DNA of 64,000 bases from BD1-7 clade bacterium (lineage in GTDB: Bacteria; Pseudomonadota; Gammaproteobacteria; Pseudomonadales; DT-91), in the NCBI GenBank assembly GCA_902705865.1, contig CACSIO010000045.1, positions 230,917 through 294,916 on the forward strand. The letters are read 5' to 3'. This document shows, piece after piece, positions 44,909 through 54,182 of the stretch; positions within the stretch are counted from its first letter, which is position 1; each line of letters starts with the position of its first letter. Made by a program: the position numbers and the translations under genes. The notes under the pieces are model-generated. The model saw nothing but the letters and a program-made list of their open reading frames with translations. It searched no databases and was not told the origin of the DNA.

Positions 44909-46141
44909 ATGTTGGGACAATCAGCAATCAATGTGCTAATTATCGATGGTACACGTTCTGTGACGTCCGTTATCCATCGACATATTAGCTCGGTCTACCC
45001 CGTAGCCATGATCAACAATAAGCATCAAATCGAGCAGTATCTGCCAGAGAGCGGATTGGTGATGTGTGCTGAAACCGATCACAATCGATTGCATGAATGG
45101 TTATACCATATTCGTCGGTGTAATAACGATATCCCTATTGTGATTGTTACAGAAAGGTTGACCTTAGAGCGTCTGCAGTCACTTCTCGGATATCGAATAA
45201 GCCGCTGTTTTGATAGTGAAAAAATAACGCCTGAACAACTTAATAAAAGTTTGTATATGTTGATGCGTGAAGCGGCAGCGGCTTGTCAGGTTCGTGAAGA
45301 TCACCTGCTAACTGAAGCTCGTAATGAGCAGCTCCAAGATCATATCAGCAGTGTGTCATCCGATTTGCAGGCAGGTAGAGTGCTGCAGCGTAAGATGCTG
45401 CCTGATAGCCCCCTCGTTATCGGTCAATCCCGGTTTGAGTATCAGGCTTTGCCCTCGTTGTTTATGAGTGGTGATTTTGTTGATTACATGCCACTTGATG
45501 ACGATGGACGGCAAGCTCTGTTTTGTATCGCAGATGTGGCGGGTCACGGGCCATCGTCCGCCATGCTGACCATTCTAATCAAGTCGTCTCTGTTGCAGGC
45601 GCAAAAGTCTGTGTATTCGACGGATGCATCAGATCAGCCTGATTCAATAGAATCAGGCGTTTTTGATGCAAAAAATCTCGCTGTTTTTATGAGTCAGCTC
45701 AATAGCGATATTCTTGCACTGGGGCTTGAGCAGCATCTCACCATGGTCGTGGGTTATTTGGATAACGATGCTCTGCAAACACCTGGAGTGACCTTGCTCA
45801 ACTGGTGTATAGCGGGTCATTTGCCGCAGCCACTATTGCAGACACCCTCGGGAGCGCAGTTTCTGCGTGGTATGTCTGCTCCGTTAGGAATATATCCGCA
45901 TATGGAATTTGAGATATCGAGCATGCAATTGATCGGCGATTGGTGTTTGAATCTGTTTACCGATGGTATTTTCGACTTGCTGCCGGAGGGGGGGCTGTCA
46001 GATAAGAGGCGTGCTTTGTCGGCGTTGGCGAGTGAGTGCCGGTTCAACATCCAAACCATCGAAAAAACCTTGCTGCAGCATCAGGATATCGACACGCTGG
46101 TCGATGATGTGACGTTTTTGGCGATTCGTCCAGAGCGCTAA
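44909..46141 (+). CDS. PP2C/SpoIIE-type phosphatase with degenerate receiver domain (HsbR-like)
   Basis: A 410-residue protein. Residues about 6-125 form a receiver-like domain that starts NVLIIDG and lacks the usual second acidic residue; where the phospho-Asp is expected it reads VMCAET. A coiled linker (about 130-155) leads to a PP2C domain with metal-ligand motifs GDFVDY, IADVAGHG, LFTDGIFD and DDVTFLAI, all present. HsbR of P. aeruginosa has this order plus a C-terminal anti-sigma kinase domain, which is absent here. The target is probably the phosphorylated STAS protein encoded next. Confidence 0.75.
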   Translation: MLGQSAINVLIIDGTRSVTSVIHRHISSVYPVAMINNKHQIEQYLPESGLVMCAETDHNRLHEWLYHIRRCNNDIPIVIVTERLTLERLQSLLGYRISRCFDSEKITPEQLNKSLYMLMREAAAACQVREDHLLTEARNEQLQDHISSVSSDLQAGRVLQRKMLPDSPLVIGQSRFEYQALPSLFMSGDFVDYMPLDDDGRQALFCIADVAGHGPSSAMLTILIKSSLLQAQKSVYSTDASDQPDSIESGVFDAKNLAVFMSQLNSDILALGLEQHLTMVVGYLDNDALQTPGVTLLNWCIAGHLPQPLLQTPSGAQFLRGMSAPLGIYPHMEFEISSMQLIGDWCLNLFTDGIFDLLPEGGLSDKRRALSALASECRFNIQTIEKTLLQHQDIDTLVDDVTFLAIRPER

Positions 46142-46323
46142 ATAATCCCTTTCTAATGACTGCTTTTCTGAACATTTTTATACACAATCGCCGCTGCCAT
46201 TGGTCGATTAATGACGGCATGGTGGGTTGGTAAATCTACACTTTATGACAATTAGATTAAAAATAATCCTTATTCGCTATTTGTCAGCGTTCATCAGGCT
46301 TACGGGCCAGGATAACAACACAT

Positions 46324-46821
46324 ATGAACACCCATGGATGCATCCGTCTGGCGACCCATCAGAATAACGCATTGTTTCATTTTGAGGGTGACGTCAGAGT
46401 CACTCTATCGGCGAGTCTTGATCAGTGTATTGGTGAGTTATTTGCTAACGGTTGTCAGCAGATTTTTGTTGATCTTACTGCAGCGGTAAATCTCGATAGC
46501 ACGGCACTGGGTGTGCTTGCTCGTATTCCCCTCCATCAGCGGCAAGTGCGAAGAGCAATTATGATCTGCCCATCTGAGGATCTTCAGCTGTTGCTTGCAT
46601 CCATGGGATTGATCGATCAATTTGACTTGCGTGATGATTGGAATGGAGAACCATTCCCGTTAGATACCCCCTTACATTGCTTAACTGAAGTGAGTGAGCC
46701 TGACATCACGCTGCAAATGCTGGTGATTGATGCTCATAAGCGGCTGATGAGTATGCATACGGATAATCAGGAAAGGTTTGCAGGGCTAGTCGCCGATATG
46801 GAGCGTCAACTTCGTTGGTGA
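46324..46821 (+). CDS. STAS-domain anti-sigma factor antagonist (HsbA-like)
   Basis: A 165-residue protein with an N-terminal STAS domain (about 5-105). The predicted phosphorylation site is Ser59 in NLDSTALGVLARI, the usual D-S-T/S pattern. The C-terminal extension includes LQMLVIDAHKRLMSMHTDNQERFAGLVADMERQL, which is helical and resembles HsbA. In P. aeruginosa HsbA switches between a flagellar anti-sigma factor and a diguanylate cyclase. It lies 182 bases after the phosphatase gene, which would dephosphorylate it. Confidence 0.75.
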   Translation: MNTHGCIRLATHQNNALFHFEGDVRVTLSASLDQCIGELFANGCQQIFVDLTAAVNLDSTALGVLARIPLHQRQVRRAIMICPSEDLQLLLASMGLIDQFDLRDDWNGEPFPLDTPLHCLTEVSEPDITLQMLVIDAHKRLMSMHTDNQERFAGLVADMERQLRW

Positions 46822-46892
46822 TGTGATGCCATATTCAGAGTTTTTGAAAACCGCACATTGGTAATGCGCCAGTGTGCGGCTGTTTTGTGATG

Positions 46893-47864
46893 TTATTCGC
46901 CGGTTGTTACTGATTGTTGTAACTGCTGTTCCAGTGTTGCTTGGTCGCGTGCGAATAGGCGTATGCCGTCAGCCAATTTTTCTGTTGCCATGGCGTTGGT
47001 ATTCAATGCATAACGAAATTGAGCCTCTTCGATTGCAGTATGGAAGTTGCTTGTGGTGTCGGGTGCTTTCAAGGTTTGTTCAAGCGTTCCCTCGTCGTTT
47101 TGCAGTGCTTCCAATAACGCCGGGCTGATGGTCAGTCGATCACAACCTGCCAAGGCTTCAACTTGCGCTGCTGAGCGAAAGCTTGCTCCCATGATGACCG
47201 TTTCGATGTGGTTTTCTTTGTAGTAATCGAAAATACTGCGCACGGAGGCAACGCCAGGATCATTGCTAACGGTATATTCAGTGTTAGGGTTGGCTGCTTT
47301 ATACCAATCGAGAATACGACCAACAAACGGCGAAATCAAAAACGCACCCGCATCGGCGCAGGCTTGTGCTTGTTCAAGGCTGAATAGCAATGTCAGGTTG
47401 GTGTTTATGCCTTCTTTTTCAAGAACGGACGCGGCCTGGATGCCTTCCCACGTTGAGGCGATTTTGATCAGAATGCGACTTTTATCGATACCGGCTTCTT
47501 CGTAGAGCCGAATCAAAAGGCGTGCTTTCTCAATGGTCGCTCGCGTATCGAAGCTTAATCGTGCATCCACTTCTGTTGAGATGCGGCCGTCAATAATGTT
47601 TAGTATTTTACCGCCGATCAGGGTGGCGAGCTTGTCGCAGGCAAGGCTAGCAATGGAATCACTGCTATCTGCCGTGTTTGCAGTCGTGCGCGCGTAATCA
47701 ATCGCTTGTGTTAGTAGAGGTTGATAAATATCGAGGGCGCTGGCTTTTAAAAGCAGCGACGGGTTGGTCGTCGCATCTAACGGTTTAAATCGTTCGATCG
47801 CTTGCATGTCGCCGGTGTCAGCTACAACCGTTGAGTAAGCTTTGAGTTGTTCGAGTTTGTTCAT
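46893..47864 (-). CDS. tal: Transaldolase
   Basis: A 323-residue pentose-phosphate-pathway enzyme that moves a dihydroxyacetone unit between sedoheptulose 7-phosphate and glyceraldehyde 3-phosphate. The Schiff-base lysine is in [17 protein letters not shown] (about residue 136). [12 protein letters not shown] at about 29-40 and [15 protein letters not shown] at about 176-190 match the TalB class. It also drains or supplies sedoheptulose 7-phosphate, the precursor used by GmhA near the start of the window. It is followed downstream by no same-strand gene within the spacer. Confidence 0.93.
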   Translation of the reverse strand: MNKLEQLKAYSTVVADTGDMQAIERFKPLDATTNPSLLLKASALDIYQPLLTQAIDYARTTANTADSSDSIASLACDKLATLIGGKILNIIDGRISTEVDARLSFDTRATIEKARLLIRLYEEAGIDKSRILIKIASTWEGIQAASVLEKEGINTNLTLLFSLEQAQACADAGAFLISPFVGRILDWYKAANPNTEYTVSNDPGVASVRSIFDYYKENHIETVIMGASFRSAAQVEALAGCDRLTISPALLEALQNDEGTLEQTLKAPDTTSNFHTAIEEAQFRYALNTNAMATEKLADGIRLFARDQATLEQQLQQSVTTGE

Positions 47865-47945
47865 CCTGTTGTACTCATGTCGTCTTGGCGCAGATGTCAG
47901 ACCAATGGCAGTTATGGTTAGGAAGCCCTGGCCTTGGAGCGACCG

Positions 47946-48956
47946 CTATTCAGCGATCGATTCTTCAGAGATAAGTGATAAGGCATCCTTCAGTACATTC
48001 AGATCTGCGCCGGGCTTATGGGCGTTTTCACTGATGTATCGGCGGAAGCGTTTGGCACCACTGATACCGTTAAAAATACCCAGCATATGTCGGGTGATGT
48101 GGTTCAACTTTACACCGCTTTGCAACGCATTTTCAATGTAGGGATACATGAGTTTTACGGCATCGTGGCGGCTCGGTACATTGGAGTCGTCACCGTAGAG
48201 TGCAGCATCAACCTGCGCTAGAAAATACGGATTGTTATAAGACTCTCGCCCAACCATAACACCATCACAATGACTTAGGTGTGACAAACAAGCGTCCATT
48301 TCTGTGATGCCGCCGTTGATAATCACATTAAGCTCGGGGTTACGTTCTTTAATATGGTAAACACGGTCGTAGTGTAACGGTGGGATTTCCCTGTTTTCTT
48401 TCGGGCTCAATCCTGATAGCCAGGCCTTGCGCGCATGAATAATAAACGTCTTGCAGCCGGCATCGGCAACGGTGCCGATAAAGTCTTCCAGAAATTCGAG
48501 ACTGTCCAGGTCATCAATACCGGTGCGACATTTTATCGTCACCGGGCGATCGGTTTCAGCCTGCATCGCTTCAAAACACTCAGCTACCAGTGGGGCGCGT
48601 GCCATTAGGCATGCACCAAACATACCGGACTGCACTCGATCAGACGGGCAGCCAACGTTCAAGTTGATTTCGTCATAGGCAAAATCATTGCTGGCTATGC
48701 GGGTGCATTCAGCAAGTGCTTTCGGGTCACTGCCCCCCAATTGCAGTGCCAGTGGGTGCTCTTCGTCATTGAAACGTAAAAAACGATGTGCGTCACCGTG
48801 TAAAATTGCGCCCGTGGTAATCATCTCGGTATAGAGCAAAGCGTGTTTGCTCAGTAGTCGCATAAAGTAGCGAGCATGACGATCCGTCCAATCGATCATC
48901 GGGGCAACACAAAAGCGGTGGGACAATTCGGCGGGTGAAGCGGTTGTTTCGGGCAT
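47946..48956 (-). CDS. dusA: tRNA-dihydrouridine synthase A
   Basis: A 336-residue flavoenzyme that reduces uridines 20/20a in the tRNA D-loop. It begins with the DusA-type segment RFCVAPMIDWTDRHARYFMR. The catalytic Cys lies in the active-site loop SGMFGACLM. KCRTGID and the helical C-terminal domain (HITRHMLGIFNGISGAKRFRR) follow. It lies nine bases after the hypothetical gene upstream. Confidence 0.93.
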   Translation of the reverse strand: MPETTASPAELSHRFCVAPMIDWTDRHARYFMRLLSKHALLYTEMITTGAILHGDAHRFLRFNDEEHPLALQLGGSDPKALAECTRIASNDFAYDEINLNVGCPSDRVQSGMFGACLMARAPLVAECFEAMQAETDRPVTIKCRTGIDDLDSLEFLEDFIGTVADAGCKTFIIHARKAWLSGLSPKENREIPPLHYDRVYHIKERNPELNVIINGGITEMDACLSHLSHCDGVMVGRESYNNPYFLAQVDAALYGDDSNVPSRHDAVKLMYPYIENALQSGVKLNHITRHMLGIFNGISGAKRFRRYISENAHKPGADLNVLKDALSLISEESIAE

Positions 48957-48965
48957 ACGTGTTCT

Positions 48966-49424
48966 TTACTTTTTCAGGGTCGTGCCAAGGTTAACGCCGG
49001 GTATTTGAAGAATATCCTGCTTGCGTTGTTGGCGAGTTGCTTCATCAAGAATTTCTGGTTCGATGTCAGTGGGTACAAGCGGTGTAAGATCCCATTGATT
49101 CGCTGAAGCGGGCGCGGAGGCATCAGCAGTTGTTTGGGCGGCAGCGACATCATTCGGTGTATTGATTGCATCTGCTGTTGTTTGTGGCGCCTCATCGGTA
49201 GTGGGGATGCCTGATACTTCGCCAGTGGGATCTATTTGGAATAGCCGCTCGCGCAGCAACTGTACCGTCAGTTCTAGGTCGTCAACTTGATCGGTATCGC
49301 TTTGTTGGGCTTCGGCGTCTTTCAACATTTTCTGAAAACGTTCGATTTCCATAGCGAGCTTTTTCGGGTGGATAGTGGTGTTTTTATCCAGCCAGTCGCT
49401 GCAGCGTTCTGAGTAGTATTCCAT
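48966..49424 (-). CDS. Hypothetical protein upstream of dusA
   Basis: A 152-residue acidic protein I do not recognise. The N-terminus (MEYYSERCSDWLDKN) and a coiled-coil part (about 15-65) are followed by a low-complexity Ala/Thr/Pro stretch in which TTADA occurs twice, and a C-terminal segment RQQRKQDILQIPGVNLGTTLKK. No signal peptide. The ATG at 49424 is preferred over a TTG ten codons upstream. The gene ends nine bases before dusA and is probably co-transcribed. Confidence 0.5.
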   Translation of the reverse strand: MEYYSERCSDWLDKNTTIHPKKLAMEIERFQKMLKDAEAQQSDTDQVDDLELTVQLLRERLFQIDPTGEVSGIPTTDEAPQTTADAINTPNDVAAAQTTADASAPASANQWDLTPLVPTDIEPEILDEATRQQRKQDILQIPGVNLGTTLKK

Positions 49425-49662
49425 GATAGTGTCGCTGATCCGGGTTAGGCACAATGCAGTTGTTGGTGCAATGGTACCTTAATCGACGAGACTAGCCCAT
49501 CATCTGCTGCGGGCTTGTTATACATGCCAAGTTAATCTGACTTATCGGTGGTATGCAGCGAGAGGAGATTAGTGGTAATACCTAAACTCATATGCCTATC
49601 GCGACTCGAGGTTTCGAGGTCATTGCCAGTAATTTAGATGGGAGTGATCAAGATAGGAATGA

Positions 49663-50313
49663 TCACGTAATATAACGGCGCAGTTCAACACGTAGGCGAG
49701 TGCCTTGACTGAATCTAATGCCATGGTTCAGGTCTTGCAATATTGTAGATATTCTTCGAGACCAACTTTGATTTATCTCGAAACATTGGTGAGCCCAGGG
49801 ATCGCAGTAAATGCCTCCTTCCCACTCTTTCGGGCATTTTTCAGCCCCTACTTCAATGAGGGTTTGGTTTGGCGGTGCCGATCGGCAGATAACAAGAAAT
49901 GCGTGGTTCAATCCGCTGGCGAACCCATATAGGCCGAGGCTGAACACGCCCCGACTTTTCAGATACTGTTGGGCTATGGATACCTGTTCAAAACAGTTTC
50001 CTACGGCACCGAACTTGGCAGTATCTTGTGCGTTTTCGCAGTGTCCTGCAGCGGTGTGAGCTTCCTTCATGGTTTCAGCTGCAGAGTCGTACCAGAGGGT
50101 CATCGAGCTGCGCTTATGATGCTTGTCGAGCATCTGGTCGTATAAAGTCCCTTGTCGATCTGTGAGTTTGTCGTATTGACCAACCAGTGCTTCGCGATCA
50201 ACACTTGCTCTTGCGATATTGATTCCTTCGGATCTATTGGTTGGCTTTACTTTGATGGTGTTATGGACGTAGTCGATAGCTTGTTCAGCAAACATTAGTT
50301 GGCTGTTGAACAT
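49663..50313 (-). CDS. Putative papain/transglutaminase-fold protein with a Cys-His-Asp triad
   Basis: A 216-residue protein that I do not recognise as a named family. Three motifs line up as a catalytic triad: Cys107 in VGNCFEQVSIAQQYL, His137 in LNHAFLVICR, and Asp171 in YCDPWAHQ. A GNC-then-HAF-then-DPW order is typical of papain-like cysteine proteases and deamidases, including bacterial effectors and toxins of the SseI and Pasteurella-toxin type. No signal peptide or membrane helix is visible. A small zinc-knuckle ORF ends 37 bases upstream. The role is inferred from motif order only; transglutaminase-like enzymes are an alternative. Confidence 0.5.
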   Translation of the reverse strand: MFNSQLMFAEQAIDYVHNTIKVKPTNRSEGINIARASVDREALVGQYDKLTDRQGTLYDQMLDKHHKRSSMTLWYDSAAETMKEAHTAAGHCENAQDTAKFGAVGNCFEQVSIAQQYLKSRGVFSLGLYGFASGLNHAFLVICRSAPPNQTLIEVGAEKCPKEWEGGIYCDPWAHQCFEINQSWSRRISTILQDLNHGIRFSQGTRLRVELRRYIT

Positions 50314-50349
50314 TCGATTCTCTGATTTCAGTTCTTGTTTGCAGTAGCT

Positions 50350-50667
50350 TCAGATCAATAGCTTTGTGGATACGGAGTTTCCGCAATTATGGCATTTCAC
50401 ATTCTCATTTCTTGGCATAGTGCATCCTTCACTTTCTTCATAGGTCGGCAACATAAAACGGTGGCTTCCATCATCCAGAGAATGGTGTTGCGCAATGTTT
50501 TTTGGCACGTTAACTAAAGGAGTGTTGTCACTGTCGTGCTTTATTTTTAACCTGACTGACGCTTGTGAGTTCGTATCGAAAAATAGAGGTGTGCGTTCAG
50601 GAGTTGGTTTGTCAGTGTCAGTGCGTTTTAGTTTCGGCAGGGCAGCTAAGCGTGTGAAATGCTGCAA
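50350..50667 (-). CDS. Small zinc-knuckle ORF upstream of the Cys-His-Asp protein
   Basis: An open frame of 105 codons ending in VKCHNCGNSVSTKLLI. It begins with TTG without a ribosome binding site, so the start is doubtful. An internal ATG at 50418 has AAGGA six bases upstream and would give a 22-residue peptide with the CHNC motif; that may be the true product or a leader for the next gene. The upstream part of the frame (SVRLKIKHDSDNTPLVNV) does look protein-like. It is unrecognised. Confidence 0.35.
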   Translation of the reverse strand: MQHFTRLAALPKLKRTDTDKPTPERTPLFFDTNSQASVRLKIKHDSDNTPLVNVPKNIAQHHSLDDGSHRFMLPTYEESEGCTMPRNENVKCHNCGNSVSTKLLI

Positions 50668-50826
50668 TGAAATGAGGGTGAAAAAAGAGGGGTGGCCGTC
50701 GTTGTCGCTAGAAGGTCGGTTGTTTGGTGGGTGCCGCCTTACCGTGATTCTGCGAAGAGAGCTTTGGTAAGGGGCGCTAGGTATCCGTTCAACAGCAAAG
50801 TGCCGCAGCGTCAGAAGGGCTTCGCG

Positions 50827-51885
50827 TTAGTCGCCGAAACGTATCATCAGATTCAGGTTGTCTTTGGAGTCGGCATGTTTCAATGCTTCTTCTTTGCTGA
50901 CTTTTTGGGCAATATATAGGCCGTACAGGGCTTGGTCGAACGTTTGTGAGCCGTCGTCGACGTCCTTCAGCATGGCTTCCTGTAGTTTTTCGGTGTCACC
51001 TTCGCGAATCAGTTCACGAATGTAAGGTGTGCACATCAATACTTCAACGGCGGGGATCCGCATACCATCAGTACCGATCGGTAAGCGTTGGCTGATAACT
51101 GCAATGAGATGCTCGGCCAAATCAGCGCGCACTTGGCTATGGATGTTTTGCGGGAATAAATTGACGACACGGTCCAGTGCCTGGCGCGCATTGTTGGCAT
51201 GCAGTGTTGTAAAGCAGGCATGGCCGGTTTCTGCAAACGTTAACGCGTATTTCATGGTATCTTGGTCGCGTGCTTCACCGATTAAAATAGCATCTGGTGA
51301 TTCCCGCATGGCATTAATCAGGGCGTCTCGGTAGGAGTGCGTGTCGATACCGACTTCCCGTTGGCTGATTAGCGATTTTTTGTGGGAGTGCAGGAATTCG
51401 ATCGGATCTTCCACGGTAAGAATATGGCCTGAGATACTCTCGTTGCGATAGTTGATCATGGAGGCCAGTGTGGTCGATTTACCTGTGCCCGTTGCACCTA
51501 CGACCAAAATAAGGCCACGTTTGGTCAGTGCTAGTTCTTCTAAGTGAGTCGGTAAGTTCAAGTCGGCAATGGATGGAATATGGCTGACGATGTATCGGGC
51601 AACCAGCGCGGGCTCGCCTTTTTGATGGTAGGCATTTAAACGAAAGCGACCGCAATCTTCAACGGTATAACCTAGGTCGATTTCCCGATTTTCTTCAAAA
51701 TCAGCCCGCTGCTCTTCGGTCAGCATGGTCGCGATAATATCTTTGACATGCGTAGGCGTTAGCGGGGCTTGGCCGATGGGTTTCATCTTGCCGTTGATCT
51801 TAACCATTGGAGGAGCGCCGACGTTGATAAAGAGGTCGGTACCTTTTTTGTCTACGACAAATTTCAGCAGAGCTTTTAGATTCAT
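50827..51885 (-). CDS. pilU: Type IV pilus retraction ATPase, PilU/PilT family
   Basis: A 352-residue cytoplasmic hexameric ATPase that helps retract type IV pili. Walker A reads GATGTGKSTT at about residues 129-138, the Asp box IGEARD is at about 202-207, and the His box HACFTTLHANN at about 222-232. The C-terminal tail (DVDDGSQTFDQALYGLYIAQKVSKEEALKHADSKDNL) is closer to PilU than to PilT. No pilT lies next to it in this window, and the neighbours are an accessory patch on one side and a divergent metabolic gene on the other. Confidence 0.85.
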   Translation of the reverse strand: MNLKALLKFVVDKKGTDLFINVGAPPMVKINGKMKPIGQAPLTPTHVKDIIATMLTEEQRADFEENREIDLGYTVEDCGRFRLNAYHQKGEPALVARYIVSHIPSIADLNLPTHLEELALTKRGLILVVGATGTGKSTTLASMINYRNESISGHILTVEDPIEFLHSHKKSLISQREVGIDTHSYRDALINAMRESPDAILIGEARDQDTMKYALTFAETGHACFTTLHANNARQALDRVVNLFPQNIHSQVRADLAEHLIAVISQRLPIGTDGMRIPAVEVLMCTPYIRELIREGDTEKLQEAMLKDVDDGSQTFDQALYGLYIAQKVSKEEALKHADSKDNLNLMIRFGD

Positions 51886-52053
51886 TTTGTCTATTTATTG
51901 TTTGTTTTTATCAATAGATGGCATTTAGATTAACGGTATCCTATCCCTTGAACGCAAGTGGGTAAACCTCTTAGGCATATTTCTCTCTGCGTTCACTTTT
52001 ATTATTCGTGTCGCATTGTTATCGTGCGCTTTTTCAATTTCTGGAGCTGAATC

Positions 52054-53187
52054 ATGGGGCCTTTGAAAGGTTTACGTATTATTGAGATGGGAGGCATTGG
52101 GCCATCACCTTTCGCTGCCATGCTGCTGTCGGATATGGGCGCTGAAGTTATTCGCCTTGATCGAGCTTCCTCTGAATTTGCTAATCCGTGTGAAACCACT
52201 TTACGCGGTCGCAAGTCAATTGCTTTGAACTTGAAAGATCCGAAAGGTATTGAATTGGCGTTGCAGCTCATTGATAGCGCGGATGCATTGCTTGAGGGTT
52301 TTCGCCCAGGTGTAATGGAGAAGCTTGGATTGGGTCCAGATGTCTGTCTGGCTCGAAATTCGAAACTCGTTTATGGCCGCATGACGGGGTGGGGGCAAAC
52401 TGGGCCGTTATCTCAGGTAGCTGCCCATGATATTAACTATGTCGCGATTACCGGCGCATTGGATACGATTGGTCGCAAAGTGGGTGGCCCGGTGGCACCG
52501 TTGAATTTGGTGGGTGACTTTGGTGGTGGTGGTGCCTATTTGGTAATGGGTATGTTGGCTGCGATGCTTGAAGCAAAGACATCCGGTAAAGGGCAGGTTG
52601 TGGATGCTGCTATCACCGATGGCGTTGCATCGCTGATGACGATGATTCAGGGTTATCGAGCAATGGATATGTGGGATCTTGAGCGCCAAAACAACATTTT
52701 TGACGGTGGAGCGCATTTTTACGACACCTACGAATGTGCTGATGGTAAGTGGGTGGCTTTGGGGGCTATCGAAGTACACTTTTACCAAGAGTTGGTTGAA
52801 AAACTTGGCATCGACGTCGGTGAAATTAGCTACCCAGCACAGTTTGATAAGCAAAAATGGGAAGACTTACGCCCCGTGTTTGCTGAGCGTATTAAGCAGA
52901 AAACCCGTGATGAGTGGTGTGATATTTTTGAGGGTTCCGACGCATGTTTTGCACCAGTTTTGAATATGGATGAGGCAGTTGAATATCCGCATAACAAAGC
53001 GCGTGGCACATTCGTTGAAGTGGGTGGGGTAATGCAATCCGCGCCTGCACCAAAATTCAGTCGTACGCAGTCTGAGATTCAGGGGGCTCCGGTGCCAGCA
53101 GGCTCTGATAATGATGCAATTATGGCCGATTTGGGTCTTTCGGAAGCGGACATTGCATCGCTGAAATCTTCAGGCGTTTTGACCTGA
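52054..53187 (+). CDS. CaiB/BaiF-type CoA transferase or alpha-methylacyl-CoA racemase
   Basis: A 377-residue class III CoA-transferase fold protein. It begins [36 protein letters not shown], then [14 protein letters not shown], and [31 protein letters not shown]. The last segment has the His-Asp arrangement of the racemase AMACR, and a later [17 protein letters not shown] adds the second catalytic Asp. Racemase activity on 2-methylacyl-CoA, as in branched-chain or sterol side-chain oxidation, is favoured over CoA transfer. GGAG lies seven bases before the ATG. It is followed by the nitroreductase gene after about 60 bases. Confidence 0.85.
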   Translation: MGPLKGLRIIEMGGIGPSPFAAMLLSDMGAEVIRLDRASSEFANPCETTLRGRKSIALNLKDPKGIELALQLIDSADALLEGFRPGVMEKLGLGPDVCLARNSKLVYGRMTGWGQTGPLSQVAAHDINYVAITGALDTIGRKVGGPVAPLNLVGDFGGGGAYLVMGMLAAMLEAKTSGKGQVVDAAITDGVASLMTMIQGYRAMDMWDLERQNNIFDGGAHFYDTYECADGKWVALGAIEVHFYQELVEKLGIDVGEISYPAQFDKQKWEDLRPVFAERIKQKTRDEWCDIFEGSDACFAPVLNMDEAVEYPHNKARGTFVEVGGVMQSAPAPKFSRTQSEIQGAPVPAGSDNDAIMADLGLSEADIASLKSSGVLT

Positions 53188-53245
53188 TTTTTTAGCGCGC
53201 TAAGGCGATTTTAGCCAAATACAGACATTGATCAGGATAAAGACC

Positions 53246-53917
53246 ATGAGTGAACTTGATGTATTTTCATCGATTGTGCGCAGTCGGCGCTCGGTAAGAG
53301 CTTTTGAAAACCGTGAAATTCCCGAAGATGTATTGGGAGAGATTTTCGAATTGGCTCAAACTGCACCGTCAAATTGCAATACCCAGCCGTGGTTTGCCTA
53401 TGTTGCGAGTGGCGACGCTTGCGTACGTCTTCGTGATGCCTTGTATACCTCGGTGCTCGGTGGTGAATTTGATATGGATTTTCCCTATCTGGGTAAATAT
53501 GAGGGTGTTTACAAAGAGCGTCAATATGATGCGGCTGCGCAGCTCTATAGTGCAATGGGGATAGCACGTGAAGAAAAAGACAAACGAAATGCGGCGTTTC
53601 TGCGCAATTTTGAGTTTTTTGGTGCTCCGCATGTTGTTTTTCTGTTCATGCGGGAGGGTTTTGAGGTTCGCGAGGCGGCCGATGTTGGTATGTATGCCCA
53701 AAATCTGATGTTGTCGATGCAGGCGCATGGTGTTGCCAGTTGCCCGCAAACGGCGCTGAGTTTTCATGCTGGTAAAGTACGTGAACATCTTGATGTGCCT
53801 GAAAACCAAAAGCTACTTTTTGGAATTTCTTTTGGCTATGAGGATGTCAATGACCCGGCTAATGACGCTCGCGTTGGTAGGGCTCCTTTAGCGCAGACGG
53901 TCAAGTTTGTGCGTTAG
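53246..53917 (+). CDS. Nitroreductase-family flavoprotein
   Basis: A 223-residue FMN-dependent oxidoreductase. The N-terminal motif IVRSRRSVRAFENREIP binds the FMN phosphate, followed by QTAPSNCNTQPW at about 40-51 and GMYAQNLMLSMQAHGVAS in the second half. It would reduce nitro groups, quinones or enones with NAD(P)H. The ATG at 53246 (with AGGA upstream) is preferred over a TTG six codons earlier. It lies downstream of the CoA-transferase gene and may share its transcript. Confidence 0.8.
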   Translation: MSELDVFSSIVRSRRSVRAFENREIPEDVLGEIFELAQTAPSNCNTQPWFAYVASGDACVRLRDALYTSVLGGEFDMDFPYLGKYEGVYKERQYDAAAQLYSAMGIAREEKDKRNAAFLRNFEFFGAPHVVFLFMREGFEVREAADVGMYAQNLMLSMQAHGVASCPQTALSFHAGKVREHLDVPENQKLLFGISFGYEDVNDPANDARVGRAPLAQTVKFVR

Positions 53918-53958
53918 TCGTGTCAATTGCGTTACGCAGATAACCTCCCATGTCGATT

Positions 53959-53976
53959 GGGCCGCTTAGGCCCTTT
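53959..53976 (+). terminator. Short terminator-like hairpin after the nitroreductase gene
   Basis: GGGCC (53959-53963) pairs with GGCCC (53969-53973) around GCTTA and is followed by TTTC. The stem is short and the T tract weak. Confidence 0.45.
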
Positions 53977-54063
53977 CAAAAACCGCCCCTCGAAAAAGCT
54001 TGATCTGAATCAGTATTTCCCGATTTCAGATGTCATTTTTATGAATATTTGTCGTTGAAATTC

Positions 54064-54092
54064 TTGCACTTGTAGCCTTCACGCTTGATAAT
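54064..54092 (+). promoter_or_regulatory. Promoter of gap
   Basis: TTGCAC (54064-54069) and GATAAT (54087-54092) are separated by 17 bases. A GC-rich discriminator (ACGCGCGCC) follows. The transcript would have a leader of about 85 bases before the GTG at 54183. Confidence 0.65.
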
Positions 54093-54182
54093 ACGCGCGC
54101 CAAAAACCGTGCTATGCGGGCTATAAAGCAGTCGTCAGAGCTGTCCGGCGCTTTGTTAATTCAGACCTAAAGGTGAGAAACT

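Noticed and set aside
44740-44988. An 82-codon plus-strand frame with a hydrophobic N-terminus before the HsbR-like gene
   Set aside because: It overlaps the HsbR-like gene in another frame, has no ribosome binding site and its second half does not look protein-like.
49087-49200. Repeated TTADA/Ala-Pro stretch in the protein upstream of dusA as a tandem repeat array
   Set aside because: Only two imperfect copies in a low-complexity linker; not a repeat array.
52408-52854. A 148-codon minus-strand frame inside the CoA-transferase gene
   Set aside because: Antisense shadow of a well-supported gene, without domain or start signals.
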